Made by a program: the position numbers and the translations under genes. Shown here in pieces: positions 35,798-45,212 of a stretch of DNA of 64,000 bases. Source of the stretch: Armillaria gallica. Its lineage: Eukaryota; Basidiomycota; Agaricomycetes; Agaricales; Physalacriaceae. Each line of letters starts with the position of its first letter. The first letter of the stretch is position 1. The stretch spans positions 248,001 to 312,000 of the forward strand of contig JBANDB010000006.1 in assembly GCA_037576215.1 (NCBI GenBank). The letters run 5' to 3'. The notes beneath the pieces were generated by a model. It was not told the DNA's origin and ran no database searches. It saw only the letters and a program-made list of their open reading frames with translations.

Positions 35798-37101
35798 ATG
35801 CAAGCAAGTCTTCCACCCGATATTACCAACGCCGATATAGAAAACATCCTTTCTATTCTCGGATCTGAGATGAATAGGGTGATCATCGCCGCTCACTTAC
35901 AGGGTATGTACTCACTCACTCCGCAAGATGTTCATATCTAAGCTTTATTGTGACACCTAGGCATATACTCCGGTATTCTCGCTGTTGCCTTGTGGACGAT
36001 ATGTAAGAGAAATCCACACGCATATGCTAAATCCAACTTTCCAACTTGAACAAAATTACAGTTATGCAAAAATCTCGACCGGTTTCACATGCTATAGTCG
36101 CTGTCATCATCATCGTCTATATCATGACGCTTGCCAGTTTTTCTCTCAACTGGTCAACTGTGTGCTCGGCATTTGTGGAGAATGGCGAGAATATTGTCAC
36201 TCAATTTATGAGGTTTTACAGTCCACAAAAGGCAGTTACGGTAGCGGTGGGTGCTATGGGCGCGATCGCTACTATCCTTGTCGACTCTACCATGGTGTGT
36301 CTAAAATCTATCCACTGTTATCGTCACTTCAGCTTACTGTTGTTCGAGATATGGCGTTGTTGGTTGGTATGGGGACAGTGCTGGCAAATCGTTCTCCTTC
36401 CTGCCCTCTGCCTGGTTGCCAGTATCGGTACAGTAATTTACCCCACTCGTTATTTCCTTTCGCTCAGCATGTGATGCAGTTTTCAAAATCATTGTAACAC
36501 ATCAACAGTATGCCGGCAATGCAAGCGCGTCCTTTATCTTTTCAGCGCTCTATGCATCTTTAACTCTGGCGACGACAACATTGTGCACATTGCTCATGAC
36601 TTACCGTATTTTGGCCGTCGCACGAGCGACAGAGGGAGGAGGAAGCGGGCCTAGAGCCTACCGTCACGTCATTGAAGTTTTCACAGAATCGTCAGCTCTA
36701 TATGCCGTATCCCTGATTTTATACGTGGCGTTCTTTGCGTATAATAACGAAGGTACCTACTACCTCGATCCCATAGCCGGATTCACAAGAGTACGCCACC
36801 TTATTGTCCTTTCTTGTTTTGATAATTCTCAAAACATCGTGTGTAGGGGATTGCTCCGACACTGCTTTTTGGGCGCGTCGCAGCGGGACATGCTCGCCCG
36901 GACGATTCCTGGAAAGGAAGCGTGATGACTTCACCGCTGTGCTTTGGGCAGAACAAGACTGGCACAAGCTCCCAGGAGGATTCTGTGGTTCCGGGTCCGA
37001 GTGGATTTGAGGCTGATCTCGAAGCTCAGCCAGACAGGCTGCGAGAAACTCCGGGAAAAGTTGAACACAGTCGTGTGGACTTGCAGGAAGATATAAAATG
37101 A
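35798..37101 (+). CDS. Seven-pass membrane protein (third locus, intact)
   Basis: Exons 35798-35903, 35961-36002, 36062-36294, 36349-36427, 36480-36790, 36847-37101; 1026 nt, 341 aa. It begins MQASLPPDITNADIENIL, nearly the same as the - strand paralogue at 50.98 kb. Hydrophobic segments fall as in copy B. Exon 4 opens IWRCWLVWGQCWQ. The tail is GIAPTLLFGRVAAGHARPDDSW, with Phe where relatives have Val. The C-terminal 60 residues are acidic and polar. The first residue of exon 5 restores a Val-Phe-Lys-Ile-Ile junction, which decided the acceptor at 36479. It sits 468 bp upstream of the intact 2OG oxygenase on the same strand. Function unknown. Confidence 0.85.
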
Positions 37102-37382
37102 CAAGGAGGTGAAGCAGAGGATCCTTCAGGATTCGCTGGAAACGATCTAGACTCCTGAGGCGCTCATTATTATACCGATTCGTTGACGGTCTTGGAGAAA
37201 ACGACCGCTATCTTTCGATATCGTCTTGATAATATCAATTTGTCCATCTATATTCTGTGGAATAATGATATGCTCAGAGGCCTAACTCTACTTCCGGCAG
37301 AGATGCCCAACGAATCAGCACGGCGTTAGGCAGCCTCACATCCGTTCATCCTATACCACTTCATAGTCTATAGGCTGACAAC

Positions 37383-37568
37383 GATGTGGCAATGATAGCG
37401 AGCTACATAACGTGAACTACAGAGAAGTCTTTGAAACAAGCAACAGTGCTGCTACAGGAACATTTGTGGCGTGAGACTATCACACGTGATCGCGACGCGC
37501 ATATATTATTAAATTTTGAACTTTGACATCAACTACTGCTGCTCCTTGACGCACTCAGGCTAAATATC
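37383..37568 (+). promoter_or_regulatory. Upstream region of the 2OG-oxygenase gene, also found at 2.39 kb
   Basis: This stretch directly precedes the start codon at 37569 and is repeated at 2385-2590 without coding sequence. It contains the partly palindromic tatcacacgtgatc around a CACGTG core (E-box-like), followed by tcgcgacgcgca. Conservation of both motifs in the dispersed copy is visible, but binding is not shown. Confidence 0.5.
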
Positions 37569-39202
37569 ATGTCGTATCAAAGCATGTACGCTACATTGAA
37601 CCATGCTTCAGCCTCAGCGGCCAGTGGCCGTTGCCCTACCACTTTTCACGTATGTCAGAGTCGCTTTTCCAGGCTTTCCTTCTAATGATTGTCTCAACTA
37701 TAGGAAGCATTCAGCAAAGCTATGGCAAATTTCATGCTCAGTGGCAACTACGCGTGCAGCGAAACCTTCCGACAGACACCTACCCCCAACCTTGTTATTG
37801 ATGGGATCGGTCCCATCAATTTACCCCTCAGCATGCGTGACGCGCGTCTGATTATTAGTAACGCATCTCGGGCGCCTTATGGCCACAACCAGGAGACGAT
37901 CGTGAACACCAACGTCCGCGATACGTGGGAAATCAATGCTTCTAGGATCACCCTACGTCCCGGCTGGCAGGCGTTCGTCGAAGGCACGGTACTGCCATCC
38001 GTTTTGCAAAAACTCGGAATGCAAGTGACAGCGCCTAGATGTGAGCTCTATAAGCTGCTTCTTTACCAGGAGGGTTCGCAGTGCGTATTTTGAGTACTTG
38101 TCAATAGTGAAAATCACTAATGGATAGTATCATTAGCTTTGCTAGACACCAAGAGTGCGTCTTCTTGGCTGTATGTGTATGATGTGATGTGAACCTCATT
38201 TATATAGTACCGCGAGAACCCCCGGAATGTTCGCTACAATTGTTATTATCCTCCCATCTCGTTACGAAGGCGGAGAGGTTGAAGTCTCCCATGCCGGCTC
38301 CTCCCAACCTCTAACGTTCGACTTTGCCTCGCAGTCCCAATCATCGACGACCGTCCTCGCCTGGTACACTGATGTCCACCACGAAATCAAACGGGTTACG
38401 TCTGGTTACCGCCTAGCCCTCACGTACAATGTTATCCGATCCCCCTCTCGAGGAGCCGAACCTCTGCCTACCCCTCCTGATGTCCTAACGATTGCAGTTA
38501 ACAATCTCCGAACAATCCTCCATCGGTGGGCAGAGTTGCCTACTAATCGGCGACGCACGTTCTTCGCGTACATGTTAACACACCAGTACAGCATCGATGA
38601 CCTTGAGGACAGCGGACTCGAGGCACTCAAGGGAGGCGATAAACATAAAGTCGGATATGCCCGGGATATTGCTGAACAGTTGGGGTACGTGCTACGCCTT
38701 GCCAGTATCAAGTACCACGAGCTGGGTGCACCAGATATTGGAGCATTGGCGGATGAAGTGCACAGGTACAAGCGGAGGCGCGGCGAGGATGTCGAGTATG
38801 CATCACGCAGGGACGATAGGCTTGACGACGAGATTCCAGAGATGGATGAAATTATCCAGACATCGATGGAGATCGACAATGTCGTGGACCTGGAGGGTGA
38901 ATCAGTCTCGGAGCATTTTGATATGAGAGTGGGGGATTTGGTTCCGTCTAGTCCAAGTCAGGGTGCAAATCCAGTTCAAGGCATGAAGCCAGATGAAACA
39001 GAGTATGAGGGCTATATGGGCAATGTATGTGACCTTCCTTCTTTTGAAGAGATAACCGTGACCTGATGCTGTTCATTACATAGTATGGTGCCGAGCTAAA
39101 CTATTGTGCGTGTTTTATTTTATCTTGCTTTTCTTGTAACCTAAAGCAATTTTAGACTATCACAGGACGGTTCTTATCTTTGTTCATGACGTCCCAGGCT
39201 GA
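37569..39202 (+). CDS. 2OG-Fe(II) dioxygenase (prolyl 4-hydroxylase-like), intact
   Basis: Six exons: 37569-37649, 37704-38080, 38137-38154, 38208-39024, 39084-39105, 39156-39202; 1362 nt, 453 aa. It has the double-stranded beta-helix core of Fe(II)/2OG oxygenases: HQD (H157, D159) as the first iron ligands, GGEVEVSH at 180-187, the distal His in WYTDVHHEIK (H217) and GYRLALTYN with R227 for 2-oxoglutarate. The first two ligands sit on an 18-nt micro-exon, with the Asp codon split over the next intron. The C-terminus ends with YYYHRTVLIFVHD. The substrate is unknown; a protein or small-molecule hydroxylase is possible. No signal peptide. The start was chosen because ATG at 37569 joins in phase to exon 2; a second ATG lies five codons on. 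Confidence 0.85.
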
Positions 39203-39560
39203 AAGTTGCGAGTGTCGAAAAGCTTGACTGTATGACTAATTCCTTCAAACTCTATCGTTGTAGTGTTTCTTCTGCCTTTCATCTCCACCTAGGTCGCATA
39301 TGTATGTACGTATATACTCCATCCAACATCAATGGCTAGAACTTGCTTTCACCTAAATGCTTCTTCCTGCTTACACGGTGCCCTCGATTGTCATCTTAAG
39401 TCACATACCCCGGGGTCGTATTCCTACAATGCGAAGCAGCACCTCTATCTTTTGGATTTTCTTTATGCCGGCTGCTAATTGAGCATCAGTTCACCTCACA
39501 CCTACTCCATTGCGATGACCTGAAGCATCACATATTACTATCAATACACACAACATTGTG
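39203..39560. other. Convergent intergenic spacer
   Basis: Lies between the 3' ends of the 2OG-oxygenase (+) and TPR (-) genes. It holds only presumed 3' UTRs and terminators; no frame of note. Confidence 0.5.
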
Positions 39561-42127
39561 TCACCTCTGAATCTCTTTAGTCACTATCGCATCCAACGAC
39601 AACCCTCCCAGCGAAATCTCCCTCCTCAGCTCATTCTCCCTCTGCATCACGATCCTATTCGAATGGTCCCTCTCCGGCCTCATCCTCGACGGATGCTGAT
39701 TCCATATCTTCTTCGACTCATTCACCGACACCCGGAACCGGGTCATGATATCCAGGGCCCTGCGAACAGTGAGTCCCGGGCGATGGAAGAGATGCTGTAA
39801 TGCACTGTTGAGGTATTCTGTCACGAATCAGCGACAAGAAAGTAACAGGGTACATAAGCGACACTCACGACAGTGGTGCTCGTCGTCTACCGGATATGCC
39901 TCCGCAGCTTGTAGGTAGTATTCCCCCGCGAACTGGTTGTTCTGCTCTACAGACGAGCCGCGTCTGGCGAGATCAGAGTGATAGAATGCTTTACAACTAG
40001 AATCAAGTTAGGTCTGACTCATCGGTGATTTAGAAACACGTACGCGTAAGCACTCCCTCGACAATAATTGTAGAATGACAACTTAAACCCCGGATCTGCA
40101 TTATCACCAGGGGCAGGATCCGTCTCTAGGCTCCTCAGCAGGATATCTGCCTCTGCCGTCAGCTTCTCCGCGAGCTTTGTGTCCAGCCGGTTGAAGCCAT
40201 AGCACTGAAAAGGCATGAGTACAGACAAGGGAACAGCAACAAGTCGCACCCACCTGCAATATCGACTGCAAATACAGATTTCGCAATCCCCGAATGAAGG
40301 ACTCGTCAAAGACTTCGCCGCGCACAGATGCGGGAACATCTTTCCACAGCTCCCGTCCCCACTCCACGACTTCAAGGCATCGACCGTAGTATTCGTTCTC
40401 CGAAACGACATTACCATCCAACGCTCCTTCTATCTTACCCCGAAGCACCCAAAATCTTTGAGAAGACTGTCAATTGAGCTTCAATACAACTCGGGAGAAC
40501 CGACCGGATAGTCAGGTCGATGTCTGGACGGACGACGTCCCATCCCTTTTCGGCCAACCGTGAGGAAACCTCGCGTTTCAGGTAATCAGGCCCGGCAGCG
40601 AGCCAGGGATTGTGTCTTTCGCGTTCAAGTGTTCCTGGCAAAACCAAGCTAGTTAGACGGAGGCGGAGGAAAGGAAAGTCCGCGGAAACCTACCAAGACG
40701 GTTGTAAGCGCTGATCCACAGCGCTTCTTTTTCCATATGAAAAACGCGATCTTCCCTGATCATCCCGTTCACCAGGTGTTGTAATCCCTAAAATCATCGG
40801 TGAATAAGGATGCGGATGCACAAAGAGGTAAACCGTACGTTTTCTTCTCCTCTGAGAGTTCCTCCTGCATCTAACGTCACTCCGTTCATGATTCGCACTC
40901 CCTCTGCGAATTCCTGACAACACAATGAGGGAGGTCAATACGATACAATGAGAGATCTTACTTTATACGCTCCGTGAAGTACCCAAGCCTAGGTGTCGTC
41001 CAATCAAAACGTTAATAAAACAGAAACATGCTCCTTACACTGCTGCTGGTATTACCGGACGCCTCCAAAGCTGGGATCATCTCCCTTGCTACTTCCCATG
41101 GCTGTTGGCCATCTCCATCTCTGTAATAACGAGTGTCCATCGACCGATCACCGCCGCTAGCTTTGTAGTGCAGGCGGTCGGTGGATTCATAGAGTCGTTT
41201 CTGGTACTCTTCACGCTGCTGCTCTTGCGTCGGAGTAAGGTTCTCGGTCGGAAGAGTGTCCAGTGCGCGCTGCCATGCCAACGAGCTGGGAAGATACTCC
41301 TTTAAAGCCTGTGAAGGTAATGAGTGGTGTCGAACTAGAATCACGGACGATAACAGCACGAAAGCACTAGATCTTTTAGTGCCTCGCTCTCTTATCGAGT
41401 AGTGAGTTTACATTTGTAGCATGCACAAATGCACGTCGATCATTCTCAATGACGCCTGAACGGAATAAGCCCGAAGGAAAGGTGGTACTCACATCGTAGG
41501 CAGTGGCAAGCCTAGCCCAGGCCTTGTAGTACATCGGGTCCAGTTCCGTAGCCTACGAAAATGGGATCAGATGAGTAGAAAAATATATCTATACGCAAAG
41601 AAGTGGAAAATATGATTCTATGTTCAACCGTTTGAGCTGAACGGGGACATTCAGAAGTTTTCGCCACGCAACGACGAAAGGAGAGCTCACTTCCAATCTG
41701 TCGGTTTTGCAACCCTCGAAATGAGATGAGACCCAAAACATAGGAAATGTTCCATGGAGTTGACTGCCAGTGACACAGTGGTCATTCAGTAGGACTGCGC
41801 CCCTCCGTAAAATGGGACGTTGAAGGTCCAGAAACCATCGCAAAGAAATTGACACCACAGCTAAAATATTACACTCACTTTACGGCTGTCTCCAACTGAA
41901 TCCAGGCTGATAGTGATATCGTTATGACGCGAAGCTTGAATGAAAAAAAAAAAGGCTCACTACCGCTTCATCGACAAATGGCAAGCGCTTCTGTTTGCCC
42001 ACAGGATCGCATTGGATTCATCGAGCTCGATTGCCTCTGTGTACTTGACCAGAGCTTCGTCAAATTTGCTCTGAATGAAGAGCGCATTTCCTTCTTCCTT
42101 GAGCCGGGTCACTGCATGCGCTGGCAT
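39561..42127 (-). CDS. TPR-domain protein
   Basis: Twelve exons on -: 42127-41964, 41906-41879, 41552-41493, 41308-41039, 40988-40962, 40913-40839, 40787-40694, 40634-40505, 40455-40254, 40204-40044, 39996-39869, 39817-39561; 1596 nt, 531 aa. Residues 1 to about 85 form TPR repeats of the co-chaperone type (LKEEGNALF, YTEAIELDESNAILWANRSACH, then ATELDPMYYKAWARLATAYD). The rest is helical and unlike any enzyme I know, ending in a charged helix. TPR modules of this type often bind Hsp70/Hsp90 tails, so a chaperone-adaptor role is an inference. The start has a good context (caccATGcc). Intron 2 is 326 nt against about 50 elsewhere. Confidence 0.8.
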
Positions 42128-42293
42128 GGTGGTGAGTAAAGAGCAAAGTTAAAGAAGCAGAATCTGGGCACCCATGCTTGCATCAGGTGAACAATAAGAA
42201 CCCGTCGGGAATCGGCGCCTCCTTGGGTGCCTTGATGCCATCTGCCACGCCTATCCTGGAACCACGACGACAACGCGACGACGATAGCGAGCA
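42128..42293. promoter_or_regulatory. Bidirectional promoter, TPR / APC15-like pair
   Basis: Only 166 bp separate the two divergent start codons. Part of it (about 42225-42292, tgccttgatgccatctgcca and following) recurs at 2336-2400 inside the copy-A insert, so this promoter too was copied to the left arm. Confidence 0.6.
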
Positions 42294-42904
42294 ATGTCGG
42301 TGGCGACGGCGACGGTGCTGCCCCGAGAACCCAGATTCCCCCATCTGCTCCCCCCAGTGCCTCGTACACATCCTATGCCACTTCGAAATGCCGGCTACGA
42401 GCCCATGTACGGTCGGATGAATGAATACCGTGATCTGCAACGCGAGATGGATGAACTGAGCGAAGAAGAACGCGAGCTAGAGGAAATGGTACGCACCCTT
42501 TGCTTTTCCACCAGTCCTTATTGCTCAGTGCACTCCTCCAGGATAACAACATCCGCATCCGTGGTTTCAAGACTATCGTGCCAATCGGACGTGTCAAGAC
42601 GCAGCAAGAAGAGAAGCAAGAGGTAAGGGTGGTGCTGCTTTCTCGTTGGTCGCCGTAGTAAAGGACTGTAAAGGCAGATGAAGCCACTCCGGAAGACGAC
42701 GAAGGAGATTCTGCTATCTCTGGTGGCCCCCCCTCTGTAATGGAAGGTGAAGAGGAGGAAGAAGAAGAGGAAGAAGAGGAAGAAGCAGATTTAGATGCCA
42801 GTATGGAGGATCTGGATGACAATTCGAGCGAAGAGGAAGAGGAAGAGGAGCAAGGCCTGGACATGGATATTCCCGAGGATATCGACGCCACACACTCATT
42901 TTAG
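42294..42904 (+). CDS. APC15/Mnd2-like acidic protein
   Basis: Three exons, 42294-42488, 42542-42622, 42674-42904; 507 nt, 168 aa. A coiled, charged segment (LQREMDELSEEERELEEM) is followed by Asp-Asn-Asn and Val-Pro-Ile-Gly (residues 66-81), then a long Glu/Asp tail with a run of 13 Glu. APC15 subunits of the anaphase-promoting complex have the order Trp-rich N-terminus, DNN..PIG, acidic tail. Here DNN and PIG are separated by about ten residues and the N-terminal Trp block is not obvious, so the call is probable only. If right, it acts in the nucleus in spindle-checkpoint control of APC/C. Confidence 0.55.
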
Positions 42905-43220
42905 TGAGCGTCGTGATAGATGGCGGCAGCGAGTGTCACTGCAAGCGCACTGGCCCGGGAAAACTTTGAAGAATATCATGACAGAGGTCAACAGAATACT
43001 TTGACGGCAGCCTGACAACCTCTGTCACTCTTAACTTTGCGCGTTTACTCGTACATAAAAAGCTCGACCTTATTTGATCTCCCGGTCTCTCTTGGTTCGT
43101 CGTCGACGCCTTGAAATACTGGGATATTGGGATACAGATGGACGACGAACGAACACTATGTATAATAGTATCATCAAATGTACAAAGTTTTACACTACAG
43201 TAACAGCTAATACTACTTTA
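42905..43220. other. Convergent intergenic spacer
   Basis: 3' regions of the APC15-like (+) and F-box (-) genes. Nothing else seen. Confidence 0.5.
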
Positions 43221-44507
43221 TCACAGGCGGGCCACTGGAGATGGTTTAATAACGGAATTTTCCGCCAGTTCAAACTGCGGCGTCATCTTTCTTCTCATGG
43301 AAGAAGCTTCACAAGAGTCTAACTTATGCAAAGCACGCCGTTCGATCACATCGTCAATCAATGACCGTTCGACCGTCGATTGCGCATGCAAGTGAATATC
43401 TACCGATGCAAGCTTCGGAAGAAAAGTACTGTCGTCGAGCAATTTCTGCGCAAACTGTTGTGAAATAGGGTAGTAAGCCCTCAACAATGAAACCGTAGGC
43501 TCGCGGACGGTCAAATGCTGCAGTTCTTGTAAAGGGTTAAGGATTTCTATCAAGCCCTGCGAGCGAAAGGGAATCTCGTCGATGATGAGATCCCGAAGCG
43601 ACGAGCAGCACGTGCGAGTGAACGCCGCAATGGACTGATGCTCGACTACAGGCCAGGCACCTACATCTATGATGGCCAGGGAGTGGAGGGAAGGAAGACG
43701 TAGTACACAGAGATATGTGCCGAAGGATCTCTGGGATGCCTGAGAGATGCATAATGTGAGGGAGGTGAGACTAGGTATCTGAATGGTGTTGATGCTGTGG
43801 TTTACCGATGATGGAGCCACCACGAGTCTCTCGAGATTCATGAAAGGCCTCAGACATGTAAGCCCATCAATTGCAAGGTCAAAGCCTGTGCCAGGTTCCA
43901 ATATTATGTTTTTAACTGTAGAATACAGTGGCCCACGGTGACCTGGAACCTCCAGCAATGGACGCATGTTAAATTGAAGAGTATGGAGATTGGGGGCTTC
44001 GTGTAACCCGAGTAACCTGCCAACTTGAACGCCTCCCGATAACGAGCTTGTGACACATTTCAAACTCTGTAGCATGCCCATGTTGCAAGAAGCCGGAGAA
44101 AGGAAGGGATAGATGTGAATGGAATTGACGAAAGAGCCGACAATATCAAGCTTTTGCCATCGATGAGCGTTGGTATGCAATAGGGCATACATGCCAGGAG
44201 TGAAGGGAATGTGGCGACCGATAGTGTAAGAATTGTTGTGAATTGTGATGGATAATGGGGCAGTTCGAGATCGTTCAATGTACACAGCTAGAAGCCGTTC
44301 CTGCGGTTCTGGTGGTATAAGCTCGTTTAACATACGTAGGTAGATGTTGGACCATAACATAGGATATGCCAACGCGGCTCTGCGCCACGCCGAACAGACA
44401 GAGGAAAGGCGCAGAATAATGCACTGCTCTCCCTTAGGGTCCATGGCCTCGCAAATTTCTGCGAAAATGTCCCCTAGAACATCGAAGGAGAGACGTTCAA
44501 CTCCCAT
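43221..44507 (-). CDS. F-box protein with LRR-like C-terminus
   Basis: A single uninterrupted exon of 428 codons. Residues 4 to about 55 form an F-box: LSFDVLGDIFAEI, then LRLSSVCSAWRRAALAYPMLWSNI, with the usual Val-Cys-x-x-Trp and Pro-x-Leu-Trp. The remainder carries repeated Leu-x-x-Leu-x-(Leu/Val) stretches like degenerate LRRs. F-box proteins bind Skp1 and recruit targets to SCF ubiquitin ligases; the target is unknown. The frame upstream is closed by an acceptor-like cactacag about 12 nt before the ATG and a gtgagt donor near 44574, so an intron in the 5' UTR is likely. A decayed paralogue lies at 45213-47832. Confidence 0.8.
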   Translation of the reverse strand: MGVERLSFDVLGDIFAEICEAMDPKGEQCIILRLSSVCSAWRRAALAYPMLWSNIYLRMLNELIPPEPQERLLAVYIERSRTAPLSITIHNNSYTIGRHIPFTPGMYALLHTNAHRWQKLDIVGSFVNSIHIYPFLSPASCNMGMLQSLKCVTSSLSGGVQVGRLLGLHEAPNLHTLQFNMRPLLEVPGHRGPLYSTVKNIILEPGTGFDLAIDGLTCLRPFMNLERLVVAPSSVNHSINTIQIPSLTSLTLCISQASQRSFGTYLCVLRLPSLHSLAIIDVGAWPVVEHQSIAAFTRTCCSSLRDLIIDEIPFRSQGLIEILNPLQELQHLTVREPTVSLLRAYYPISQQFAQKLLDDSTFLPKLASVDIHLHAQSTVERSLIDDVIERRALHKLDSCEASSMRRKMTPQFELAENSVIKPSPVARL

Positions 44508-44574
44508 CTCCCGTACTTCTGTAGTGACAGTGAGTCAGCCGCGCAGAAAATACGCACAGAGATTATGACTCACG

Positions 44575-45212
44575 AAGCTTTCAAGTTCTCCTTGCTCCCG
44601 ATAACAGAAAGACGCAATGCGACGGCAACCAAGATGTTTGCTTATCGCTAAGCAGGGCTTCTAGAAGGCACAAGATAAACGATATGAGGAGAGTACCAGG
44701 ACGGCCGTCGGGAAACAGTATGAAATGTGATGATAACAACAAGAGGCCGTGGAAGGGAGTATTGGCCGGATCTTTGTGGACTTGAGTGGCTCTTCAACAG
44801 GAATTCCAAGAATTTAAGCGAGGTCAATGAGCACTTGTAAAACTCATCTCGTTGACTAGGGAAGGAGTTGAGAATGATGATCGCGTCTCGTGCGCAAACC
44901 TTATTTTTTTGACATCTGCAGAACGTCCAAATGGGTATATTTCAAACCTCGACTGCTCGCCTGTCAAGAGATTTGAGGACTTTTATTCTGATCAGTCTGC
45001 GTAGGAGAGACTAATGAGGTTTGGCCGCCTATTGGCAATTATCATTTAATCACAATTCACGATCTTCGCGCTGCCGTCTGCTATAAGAGACGACCGAACG
45101 ATAGCCCGAAGCTCCAAGGTCCAAAAGGTATACTTTCCGCACTCGCAGATTGACCAACACAAGTCAGCATTAAACTAGCTTATAGTGAGTATGATAAGTA
45201 GATGCAAAAAAT
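44575..45212. other. Intergenic between the two F-box loci
   Basis: Promoter of the intact F-box gene and 3' flank of the decayed one. No coding frame recognised. Confidence 0.4.

Noticed and set aside
42373..42891. A 172-codon Ser-rich frame on -
   Set aside because: It is the complement of the Glu-rich tail of the APC15-like gene.
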